Shown here one piece after another: positions 26,470 through 33,838 of a DNA stretch of 64,000 bases. The notes beneath the pieces are model-generated. The model was not told where the DNA came from and ran no database searches. It saw only the letters and a list, made by a program, of their open reading frames with translations. Each line of letters starts with the position of its first letter. Positions within the stretch are counted from its first letter, which is position 1. The stretch is from Streptomyces sp. DH-12 (GTDB lineage Bacteria; Actinomycetota; Actinomycetes; Streptomycetales; Streptomycetaceae), in NCBI RefSeq assembly GCF_002899455.1, contig NZ_PPFB01000001.1, positions 2,944,501 through 3,008,500 on the forward strand. Direction: 5' to 3'. The position numbers were made by a program, and so were the translations under genes.

Positions 26470-26580
26470 CTCGTCGTCGGTCGTCGGTCGCCGTCGGTCG
26501 TCGGTCGTCGGTCGTTCCGGTCCTCGGCCGCCGTCCGGCGCGGCCCTCGGTCGGCGGTCGTCGGTCGTTCCGGTCGTCGC
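26470..26580. repeat. GTCGTCGGTC-type simple repeat
   Basis: The 180-bp spacer between the second TadE-like gene and tadA is filled with reiterations of GGTCGTC. A 20-bp stretch beginning GGTCGTCGGTCG occurs twice exactly, at 26503-26522 and 26556-26575. No gene or stem-loop terminator is seen. It is the only long spacer within this otherwise tight tad series. Confidence 0.75.
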
Positions 26581-26600
26581 CCGGCCGGCCACCGCTCGAT

Positions 26601-27008
26601 TCAGTGGTCCACGGGCATCGTGGCGCTCCTCCCCGCCGACCCGAAGTCCCAGCCGGGCACGATCGACGGGATGTCGATCCGGGCGGTGACGGTGACCTCG
26701 TCGCCGCCCCCCGCCGTGCCGCAGGAGGTGCCGTCGGCCAGCCAGGAGCTGACGGCTGCCGCGCAGGCGGTCTGGGCGCCCTGGTCCAGGGAGGCGCTGC
26801 GGGCGCCCGCGCGGGCGGCGGTGCCCGCCTGCTGGGCGGTGTAGGCGATCAGGCCGAGCTGCACCCCGGCCATCGCCACGAGCAGCAGGATCGGCAGGAA
26901 CCCCAGGTACTCGATCGCCACCTGCCCGTGATCGCGGCGGCGGCCGTCAGTGTGCCGGTACGCCATGTCAGCGCGTCGGCACGGCAGATCAGTGCGTCGG
27001 TACGGCAT
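26601..27008 (-). CDS. TadE-like pseudopilin (second copy)
   Basis: This 135-residue TadE-like protein has the pattern DHGQVAIEYLGFLPILLLVAMAGVQ followed by AAR-type Ala/Gly-rich helix and a short extracytoplasmic domain with two Cys (TACAAAVS, TSCGTAGG). Before the membrane helix are three tandem 7-residue units (MPYRRTD, LPCRRAD, MAYRHTD) from a 21-bp DNA repeat. Start ATG 27008 follows GGAGGAG; an ATG at 26966 at the third unit is an alternative. It is probably a minor pilin. Confidence 0.85.
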   Translation of the reverse strand: MPYRRTDLPCRRADMAYRHTDGRRRDHGQVAIEYLGFLPILLLVAMAGVQLGLIAYTAQQAGTAARAGARSASLDQGAQTACAAAVSSWLADGTSCGTAGGGDEVTVTARIDIPSIVPGWDFGSAGRSATMPVDH

Positions 27009-27009
27009 G

Positions 27010-27468
27010 TCAGTCCGTCTCCTCCTCGACCGCGCCCGCGTGACCGGTCACGTCGAACGGGAACGACAGGGTGCCGGGGAAGAGGATCGGCACGGTGAGC
27101 TTCACGTCGGCGGTGACCATGCCGCCGCCCGTCGCGCAGGTCACCGTCGCGCCGCTCCCCCAGGCCCCGGACAGCTTGTCCAGGCCGGCCTCCTGGCAGG
27201 CGCCCTGACGTGCGCCGGGGGACGCGGCGGTCCCGGCCCGCGCCGCCTCGTCGGCGGCGTTCCCGGCGAGCGTGAAGGTGTAGCCGACCAGCACGAGCTG
27301 CCACAGCACGACCAGCGTGACGAGGATCGTCGGGGTCATGCCGAGGAACTCGACGGTGACCTGTCCCCGGTCGCCGTACGGCCGTCTCCGGTCGCCGTAC
27401 GGCCGCCCCGCGCCGGCGGCCGGCCGCCGGCGTCCCGTCGTCCCCGCAGCCCGCCCGCCGCCGCTCAT
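27010..27468 (-). CDS. TadE-like pseudopilin (first copy)
   Basis: This 152-residue protein has a basic N-terminal tail containing a doubled RRPYGDR unit, then DRGQVTVEFLGMTPTILVTLVVLWQ, the TadE signature with the processing-site Glu, and a Cys-containing extracytoplasmic domain (GACQEAGL, VTCATGG). The ATG overlaps the stop of the TadZ gene (ATGA). It is closely related in layout to the following gene, suggesting an old duplication. Confidence 0.87.
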   Translation of the reverse strand: MSGGGRAAGTTGRRRPAAGAGRPYGDRRRPYGDRGQVTVEFLGMTPTILVTLVVLWQLVLVGYTFTLAGNAADEAARAGTAASPGARQGACQEAGLDKLSGAWGSGATVTCATGGGMVTADVKLTVPILFPGTLSFPFDVTGHAGAVEEETD

Positions 27469-28718
27469 CCCGTGCCGTCCCTGCGCCGCCGGAAACTGAC
27501 CGCGCCCCGGTCGCCGCGCAGCCGTCCGCCCTTGTGGGCGGTCTCCGCGGCCCGCACCAGGCCGAGTTCGCCGGCCAGCGCCCACATCGCCTGCTTCACG
27601 GTGCTCTTGGCCTCCAGCTCGTGCACGCGCCCGGCGTCCACGACGCCCTGGAGCTCCTTGAAGTGGGCGGGGACCGTGGTCGCGGCGACCGCGGTGCCGG
27701 TGATCCGCGCGATGAGCGGCGGCTGGATCTCCGTGGACCGGGTGTGCCGGTTGACGACGACCGTGGTCTCCTCCGCCTTGCGGATCTGCAGCCGGTCCCA
27801 CATCCGCACCGTCCGCTTGGCGCCCCGTACGGCGATGACGTCGGGGGTGGTGACCAGGAGGGCCCGGTCGGCCATCTCCACGGCCGCCGCGCCCGCCCCG
27901 CCGAGCTGGGCGCCGCAGTCGATGACGACGACCTCGTAGCGGGAGCGCAGGGCGCTGACGATGTGGCGGGCGGCCCGGTCGGTGACCTCCTCGCCGCGTT
28001 CGCCCTCGGCGGGGGCGAGGAGCAGGGCGAGGCCGCTGTCGTGGCGGAAGACGGCGTCGGCGAGGACGCGCGGGGAGATGTCGTTGATCGCGGCGAGGTC
28101 GACGACGGACCGGCGGAACTGGACGTCCAGGTAGGAGGCGACGTCCCCGGTCTGCAGGTCCATGTCGACCAGGGCGGTGGCCCGTCCGGAGGTCTGGGCG
28201 GCGAGCGCGAGCTGCACGGCGGTGAGGGTGGCGCCGACCCCGCCTTTGGCGCCGCTGACGGTGACGACGGTGCCTCCCGCGCCGGTGAACGGGTCGCCGG
28301 CGGCGCCCAGGTGGCGTCGTACGCCGGCCGACCACTGGGCGACCGCCTGGACCCGGCTGGCGAGTTCCTCGTAGCCGAGCGGGAGGGCGACCAGGCCGCG
28401 GGCGCCGTGGTCCATGGCGGCCTGGAAGAGGCCGGGGCTCGTGTCGGAGGTGACGAGGACGACGCCGACGGCGGGGAAGCGGAGGGCGACCTCGCGGATG
28501 AGTTCCAGCGCGGGGACGGGGCCGATCCGCTCGTGGACGACGACCACCTCGGGCAGTTCGTCGAGGGACTCGGCGGCCAGCCGGGAGAGGGTGTCGACGA
28601 GCTGCGTGGAGTCGGTCACCGGGTCCAGCGGCTCGGCGTCGGGGAGCTGGCTGAGCAGTGTGGTGAGGGACCGGACCGCGTCCGCGTCGCCGGCTGCCGG
28701 GAGGATCCTGGTGGACAT
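27465..28718 (-). CDS. TadZ/CpaE-like MinD family ATPase
   Basis: This 417-residue protein has an N-terminal receiver-like domain (about 1-125) without a clear phosphorylation pocket, then a MinD/ParA ATPase with the deviant Walker A GAKGGVGAT at about 152-160. The Asp-containing ALVDMDLQTGDVASYLD and VVVIDCGAQLG follow. TadZ proteins mark the cell pole and place the Tad machine. The Thr following GVGA is kept. It starts at ATG 28718, 10 bp after cpaB. Confidence 0.9.
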   Translation of the reverse strand: MSTRILPAAGDADAVRSLTTLLSQLPDAEPLDPVTDSTQLVDTLSRLAAESLDELPEVVVVHERIGPVPALELIREVALRFPAVGVVLVTSDTSPGLFQAAMDHGARGLVALPLGYEELASRVQAVAQWSAGVRRHLGAAGDPFTGAGGTVVTVSGAKGGVGATLTAVQLALAAQTSGRATALVDMDLQTGDVASYLDVQFRRSVVDLAAINDISPRVLADAVFRHDSGLALLLAPAEGERGEEVTDRAARHIVSALRSRYEVVVIDCGAQLGGAGAAAVEMADRALLVTTPDVIAVRGAKRTVRMWDRLQIRKAEETTVVVNRHTRSTEIQPPLIARITGTAVAATTVPAHFKELQGVVDAGRVHELEAKSTVKQAMWALAGELGLVRAAETAHKGGRLRGDRGAVSFRRRRDGTG

Positions 28719-28727
28719 GCGGGCCTC

Positions 28728-29432
28728 TCACTTGTCCTGCGCGAGTTCGTACGTCCGGTCCTTCTCGGGGACGCCGGTGTCGCCCCCGGGACCGACCAGC
28801 GCGAGCCGCACCCGCTGGGCGAACGACTCGGCGTAGGTGATGCGCTGGGCGTCGAGGGTGGACAGCGCGAAGGTGATCGGGACGGCGTCGGCGGGTCCGC
28901 GGCGGTCGTCCTCGTCCGGCTGGAGGGCGGTGAGCCGGCCCACGTCGAGGACCTTGGCGCCCGTGACGATGATCTTCGACTGGTCGGGGTCGCCCTCGCG
29001 CTGTCCCTCGAAGGTGGCGTACACGTTGACCGTGGAACCGGGGGTGATCTTGCCGGCCACGCCGGTCGCCGCGTCGACCATGATGGCGACCTCCTGCTGC
29101 CCCGGCTGGAGGGCGGGCCGGTCCACGATCATGTCGTTCTGCAGCAGCGACCCCTTGCGCAGGGTGGTGACGGCGATCTTGCCGCGGAGGTCGTCGAGGT
29201 CGGTGACGGCGTTCTCCGACAGCCACCGCTCGGGCATCTCGATCCGCTCGAACTGGTCGGCGCCGAGCGTGGTGTAGGGCGCGATGTCGGTCTTCAGGCG
29301 GTACGCGGCGACCTCGGGGCCGACCTTGGAGCGCACGTCGTCGATGACGGAGAGCACGCCGGCGAACGCGCCGAGGGCGCACAGGACCGACAGGAGGATG
29401 AGTATCACGCCGCGGCGCTGACGGGAGTTCAT
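28728..29432 (-). CDS. CpaB/RcpC-like SAF-domain protein
   Basis: This 234-residue protein has an N-terminal membrane helix (VILILLSVLCALGAFAGV), then an SAF domain at about 45-105 (IAPYTTLGADQFERIEMPERWL, LRKGSLLQNDM) and an RcpC-type beta domain with PGSTVNVYATFEGQ. In Gram-negative Tad systems this protein works with the secretin. Here, without an outer membrane, it may guide the pilus through the wall. The start ATG 29432 lies 70 bp after the upstream gene. Confidence 0.89.
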   Translation of the reverse strand: MNSRQRRGVILILLSVLCALGAFAGVLSVIDDVRSKVGPEVAAYRLKTDIAPYTTLGADQFERIEMPERWLSENAVTDLDDLRGKIAVTTLRKGSLLQNDMIVDRPALQPGQQEVAIMVDAATGVAGKITPGSTVNVYATFEGQREGDPDQSKIIVTGAKVLDVGRLTALQPDEDDRRGPADAVPITFALSTLDAQRITYAESFAQRVRLALVGPGGDTGVPEKDRTYELAQDK

Positions 29433-29502
29433 GAACCGTGCAACCTCGTTGGGGTGGGGCGGTCGGGCGGGGCGGTGCGGGCTCGTGCGGTGGGCGGACG
29501 GG

Positions 29503-30354
29503 TCAGGTACCCCGGGTGAGGGCCGGTCTGCCCTCGGGGGCGGGCGGGGTGGCCGAGCAGAACACGCAGCGGTCGCCGATGACGTCGATGCCGCACCAGT
29601 GGCAGGTGCCGCGCCGCACGGACGTGACCAGTTGGTAGAGCACGGACAGGTCGGGCAGGTAGGTGCAGAACTCGACGAGCTTGCCGGTGCCCCACCAGGT
29701 GCCCGACTCGGCGGGCAGCGGGGCCTCGCGCAGACCCTGCACCCGCCAGGCGGGCGCGAGGGTGGTGGTGACCCAGTCGGACGGGAGCTGGCCGCGGGCG
29801 ACGAGCATCCAGGTGCCGAACTCGGGTCCGTCCAGCGTGGTGCCGGGGCCGAGACGGACGAGCTGCGGCTGCGGGTGGGCGAGGACGGCGAACTGGCTGC
29901 CGGGCATCCAGGACTTGGCGTGCTGCTTGAGGTCGACGGGCACCCGGTCGAGGCGGGTGACGGAGCCCAGCAGCGCCCCGGCGTGGAGGTAGTGGGTGAG
30001 CAGGCGGCCGGCCGAGGCCAGCACGCCGGGTCCGATGTCGCAGGAGGCGAGCTGGCGTAACTGGCGGGCCAGCACGGCCACGGCGAGCGGCGGCAGGTCG
30101 GGGCGGAACAGGGCTATCCGGTCGCTCTCCAGGAGGGAGCGCAGGGTGTGCAGCCGCCGCAGCACGGGGGCGGGGGTGGCCGGGGAGCACACGACGACGA
30201 CATGGCCGTGCAGCTCGACGACGGCCTGGAGTTCGGCCAGCACCTGGTCGAGCGGGCGGGTGCCGACGTCGCGCAGCACGACGGCGGGCAGGGTCCGTTC
30301 GTCCTGCGCCGGCAGCGCCATGTCGGCGCCGGTCACGGCAATGGCGGTTGGCAC
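29503..30354 (-). CDS. Conserved Streptomyces tad-linked protein with zinc ribbon
   Basis: This 283-residue cytoplasmic protein is not known to me as a named family. The C-terminal end carries a zinc ribbon CHWCGIDVIGDRCVFC. The N-terminal half looks like an alpha/beta NTPase-like or receiver-like fold (LPAVVLRDVG, GHVVVVCSPATPAPVLRRL). I start it at GTG 30354 because GGGGAG lies six bases upstream. It is first in the minus-strand tad series, 70 bp ahead of cpaB, and may be regulatory. Confidence 0.7.
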   Translation of the reverse strand: MPTAIAVTGADMALPAQDERTLPAVVLRDVGTRPLDQVLAELQAVVELHGHVVVVCSPATPAPVLRRLHTLRSLLESDRIALFRPDLPPLAVAVLARQLRQLASCDIGPGVLASAGRLLTHYLHAGALLGSVTRLDRVPVDLKQHAKSWMPGSQFAVLAHPQPQLVRLGPGTTLDGPEFGTWMLVARGQLPSDWVTTTLAPAWRVQGLREAPLPAESGTWWGTGKLVEFCTYLPDLSVLYQLVTSVRRGTCHWCGIDVIGDRCVFCSATPPAPEGRPALTRGT

Positions 30355-30667
30355 GCGCGGCTCCCCGATCTCCCCATGCCCGTCGGCCCACCGGGTGTTA
30401 CTCCGGCGCACCCTCGTGACTTCACTGCGTGACTACCTCAGCACTGTATCCGCGGGTCTGTGGCCGGAGAACAGCCTTTGAGCAGCCGGCCGGCAACTCC
30501 CGGGCACACAGTGCACCAAAACGGGACAGGCCGATCATCTCGCCGGTCTCGGCACGACACCGACGGTGTGGGTTCCGTGCACCGGCTTGACGCCGGACCC
30601 GCCCCGGGTCCTCCGGGCCACGCTTCCCATCCGCCCGCCGCCCTACGCGCGGACGGACGCCCCCGTT

Positions 30668-30709
30668 TCCGGTCTGGACCTATTGACAAGGCGATTGGTC
30701 TGGACCACG
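30668..30709 (+). promoter_or_regulatory. Chitinase promoter with two DasR-type boxes
   Basis: Two copies of GGTCTGGACC lie at 30671-30680 and 30697-30706. The second, in ATTGGTCTGGACCACG (30694-30709), matches the DasR-responsive element ACTGGTCTAGACCACT at 13 of 16 positions; the first (30668-30683) is weaker. TTGACA at 30683-30688 between them is a good -35. This is the layout known for Streptomyces chitinase promoters, repressed by DasR until glucosamine-6-phosphate appears. The rest of the 419-bp gap 30355-30773 shows no gene. Confidence 0.85.
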
Positions 30710-30773
30710 GTGTGGGGCATCAACGGTGGCCACCGTCGCTTCCCCTCCCCAACTCCCCCACCGGAGGCCCCAA

Positions 30774-32483
30774 GTGGACCGCGCACCACGCACGCCCGGA
30801 CGCGGCAGACGCCCCTGGGCGGCCGCCCTCGTCTCCGCCCTGGCCCTCGCCCTCCCGCTCGCCGGCGCGGGCCAGGCGACCGCGGCCGACGTCAACAACG
30901 CGAAGAACGCCGGCTTCGAGTCGGGCCTGAGCGGCTGGACCTGCTCCGCGAACAGCGGCAGCGTCGTCCCCTCCCCGGTGCACGGCGGTTCGGCCGCGCT
31001 GAAGGCCACGCCCGCCGGGCAGGACAACGCCCGCTGTTCCCAGACGGTCGCGGTGCGGCCCGACTCCACGTACCGGCTGTCCGGGTGGGTGCGGGGCGGG
31101 TACGCCTACCTGGGCGTGACCGGCACCGGCACCACGGACGTGTCCACCTGGACGCCGGACTCGACCAGCTGGAAGCAGCTGTCGACCAGCTTCTCCACGG
31201 GCGCCGGCACCACGTCGGTGACGGTCTACACGCACGGCTGGTACGGCCAGCAGCCCTACTACGTCGACGACGTGTCCGTCCTCGGCCCCGACGGGGGCGG
31301 CGGCGGTGACCCGGAGCCGTCGGTCCCGGGCACGCCGGGCGGGCTGACCGCCTCCGGCACGACGGCGACCTCGGTGACGCTGGCGTGGAACGCGGTGTCC
31401 GGCGCGACCGGCTACACCGTCTACCGCGACGGCGCCCGGGTGACCGCCGTGACCGGCACCTCGGCGACGGTGACCGGGCTGGCGGCCGCCACGTCGTACT
31501 CCTTCCAGGTCGCGGCGACCAACGCGGCGGGCGAGTCGGCGAAGTCGGCGGCGGTGTCCGTGCGGACGCGGGAGAACGGCGGCGGCGGGGGCGGTGACCT
31601 GCCCCGGCACGCGGTGACCGGCTACTGGCAGAACTTCGACAACGGCGCGACCGTGCAGCGGATCTCGGACGTCCCGGACCAGTACGACATCATCGCGGTC
31701 GCCTTCGCCGACGCCACCGGCACCCCGGGCGCCGTCACCTTCACCCTGGACTCGGCGGGCCTGGACGGCTACACCGTCGACCAGTTCAAGGCGGACGTCC
31801 GGGCCAAGCAGGCGGCCGGCAAGAAGGTCATCATCTCGGTGGGCGGCGAGAAGGGCACCGTCTCGGTGAACGACTCGGCCTCCGCGACGAACTTCGCGAA
31901 CTCGGTGTACGCGCTGATGCGGGAGTACGGCTTCGACGGCGTCGACATCGACCTGGAGAACGGCCTCAACGCGACCTACATGACGCAGGCGCTGCGGGCG
32001 CTGTCCGCGAAGGCGGGCCCGTCGATGATCCTGACGATGGCGCCGCAGACCATCGACATGCAGTCGACGTCCAACTCCTACTTCCGGACCGCGCTGAACG
32101 TGAAGGACATCCTCACGGTCGTCAACATGCAGTACTACAACAGCGGTTCCATGCTGGGCTGCGACGGCAAGGTCTACAGCCAGGGCTCGGTGGACTTCCT
32201 CACCGCGCTGGCCTGCATCCAGCTGGAGAACGGCCTCGACCCGTCGCAGGTGGGCCTCGGCCTGCCGGCCTCGACGCGGGGCGCGGGCAGCGGCTACGTG
32301 GCGCCGTCCGTGGTGAACGCCGCCCTGGACTGCCTGACCCGCGGCACCAACTGCGGCTCCTTCAAGCCGTCGAAGACCTACCCGGACCTGCGCGGCGCGA
32401 TGACCTGGTCCACCAACTGGGACGCGACGGCCGGCAACGCCTGGTCCAACGCGGTGGGCCCGCACGTCCACGCCCTCCCGTGA
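30774..32483 (+). CDS. Secreted family 18 chitinase
   Basis: This 569-residue exported endochitinase has a signal peptide (about 1-38), a carbohydrate-binding module (about 40-165, NAGFESGLSGWTCSANSG to YYVDDVSVLG), a fibronectin type III domain (about 180-265), Gly-rich linkers on both sides, and a GH18 barrel (about 275-569). The active site DGVDIDLE is at 388-395 with E395 as the acid/base. GTG 30774 follows GGAGG at six bases. Regulation by DasR is visible in the promoter. It degrades chitin outside the cell to oligomers for uptake. Confidence 0.95.
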   Translation: MDRAPRTPGRGRRPWAAALVSALALALPLAGAGQATAADVNNAKNAGFESGLSGWTCSANSGSVVPSPVHGGSAALKATPAGQDNARCSQTVAVRPDSTYRLSGWVRGGYAYLGVTGTGTTDVSTWTPDSTSWKQLSTSFSTGAGTTSVTVYTHGWYGQQPYYVDDVSVLGPDGGGGGDPEPSVPGTPGGLTASGTTATSVTLAWNAVSGATGYTVYRDGARVTAVTGTSATVTGLAAATSYSFQVAATNAAGESAKSAAVSVRTRENGGGGGGDLPRHAVTGYWQNFDNGATVQRISDVPDQYDIIAVAFADATGTPGAVTFTLDSAGLDGYTVDQFKADVRAKQAAGKKVIISVGGEKGTVSVNDSASATNFANSVYALMREYGFDGVDIDLENGLNATYMTQALRALSAKAGPSMILTMAPQTIDMQSTSNSYFRTALNVKDILTVVNMQYYNSGSMLGCDGKVYSQGSVDFLTALACIQLENGLDPSQVGLGLPASTRGAGSGYVAPSVVNAALDCLTRGTNCGSFKPSKTYPDLRGAMTWSTNWDATAGNAWSNAVGPHVHALP

Positions 32484-32519
32484 CCGACCCTGCCTCCGCC
32501 CCGACCGCCCCTGTCCGGC

Positions 32520-33074
32520 TCACCGGGCGGGGGCGGCGGCGTCCGCGCGCTCGGCTGATCCGGACGGGGACGCCGTCCCCGTCGCGGGCCGCCGCGCGCA
32601 GGTACGTCGCCGGGGCGTCGTGGTGGGCGGTCACCTCGTCCAGCGGCTCCCCGCGCTCCCGGACGATCGCGGGGTGGACGCCGGCCGCGGCCAGGCCGGC
32701 CGGGGGGACGCCCTCGGTCAGCCGGGCGGGAGGCGTGGCGGCGAGGGCCTCGGCGGCGGCGCGGACCTGTTCCGGGGTGAGGCAGCGGGGCGGCCCGTAG
32801 CTCCAGTCCCCCTCCGCCCCGGGCATCTCCTCCTCGCCGAGGACGACGTCCACGGGGAAGCCGGCGCGGCGGAGCAGGAGGTCGAGGGCGTGCCCCATCT
32901 TGTCCGGGTCGAAGTCTTGTCCGTGCCGAAGCGGCGTGCCCGGTCCCCCGGCGGTTCCTCGTCCCCCTCCTGCTCGATCAGGTCCTGGACACGCTGGTAC
33001 GCCCAGTCCGGGTCGCCGGCCGCGCGCCCGGACTCGGCGGCCGTCAGGCGCGCGCACTTTCCGATCATGTCCAT
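32520..33074 (-). pseudogene. DUF1877 family protein, frameshifted
   Basis: Start MDMIGKCARLTAAESGRAA (ATG 33074) and the first 55 residues are in one frame. The typical DUF1877 centre DFDPDKMGHALDLLLRRAGFP to EVTAHHDAPATYL is in another. A missing G in ACAAGACTTC (about 32913-32920; AAG-GAC expected) explains the switch. Near 32548-32556 one extra base hides a natural end ERADAAAPAR with stop TGA at 32520-32522. Without that second correction the frame runs 120 bp into the chitinase gene on the other strand. The corrected length is about 184 residues. The family (YfbM-like) is of unknown function. Confidence 0.72.
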
Positions 33075-33245
33075 GGCGGCTCCCCAGAAGGCCGGCGGCC
33101 GTGCGCGCCGATGGCGCGGTCATCCTGACAGCGGCCGCTGACAACGGGCGGCGCGGGCTGTGTCCGGCGCCACATGAAACATTTCCCGGGGCCCACCGCA
33201 TCAATGAGGTGGGAACGGTTCGGGGAGCGCGACGGGGGCGGCGGA

Positions 33246-33755
33246 ATGCGACAGCAGCGCACGGCGGACTACGCGGAGTTCGCCTCCGCACGGGCAGGAC
33301 ACCTGTACCGGTCCGCATGCCTGCTGACGGCCGGGGACACCCACCTCGCCGAGGACCTCGTGCAGGAGACCTTCGGCCAGCTGTACGTCCGCTGGGGGCG
33401 CGTGTCCCGGGCCGAGAACCCGGCCGCGTACGCGCAGACCGTGCTCACCCGGACCTTCCTCGCCCACCGGCGGCTGCGCAGCAGCCGGGAGCGGGCGACC
33501 GACACGTTCCCCGACCTGCCCGGCGCCGCCGACGGGGACGCGCCGCTGCGGCTGACGCTGATGGCCGCGCTCGCCCGGCTGCCCGCCAAGGACCGGGCCG
33601 TCGTCGTCCTGCGCTACTGGGAGGACCGTTCGGTGGAGCAGACCGCCGACGTGCTGAACGTCAGCTCGGCGGCCGTGCGCACGCGGTGCGTCCGCGCGCT
33701 CGGCCGGCTGCGGGAGCTGCTGGGCGAGGACGTCCACGAGTACGCCCGCCCCTGA
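33246..33755 (+). CDS. SigE-family ECF RNA polymerase sigma factor
   Basis: This 169-residue sigma factor has region 2 at about 8-75 (YAEFASARAGHLYRSACLLTAG, LAEDLVQETFGQLYVRW) and region 4 at about 105-160 (LARLPAKDRAVVVLRYWEDRSVEQTADVLNVSSAAVRTR as the core). It belongs to the actinobacterial SigE-type subfamily. Start ATG 33246 is the first with the YAEF motif close by; the frame is open 24 codons further upstream without a better site. The next gene, 83 bp downstream, encodes a probable membrane anti-sigma partner. Confidence 0.9.
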   Translation: MRQQRTADYAEFASARAGHLYRSACLLTAGDTHLAEDLVQETFGQLYVRWGRVSRAENPAAYAQTVLTRTFLAHRRLRSSRERATDTFPDLPGAADGDAPLRLTLMAALARLPAKDRAVVVLRYWEDRSVEQTADVLNVSSAAVRTRCVRALGRLRELLGEDVHEYARP

Positions 33756-33838
33756 CGCCGGCCGCCCGGCCCTCCCCCCGGCTTCCGGCTCCACACCTCA
33801 GACCTCACGCCTCACACCCGCGGAAAGGGTGGTCCGTC

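Noticed and set aside
26470..26580. CRISPR-like array in the tad spacer
   Set aside because: The repeated unit is a short simple-sequence motif without unique spacers of constant length.
32362..32519. C-terminal extension of the DUF1877 frame into the chitinase gene
   Set aside because: The extension is antisense to the conserved GH18 end and has shadow composition; a stop in the neighbouring frame at 32520 is more credible.
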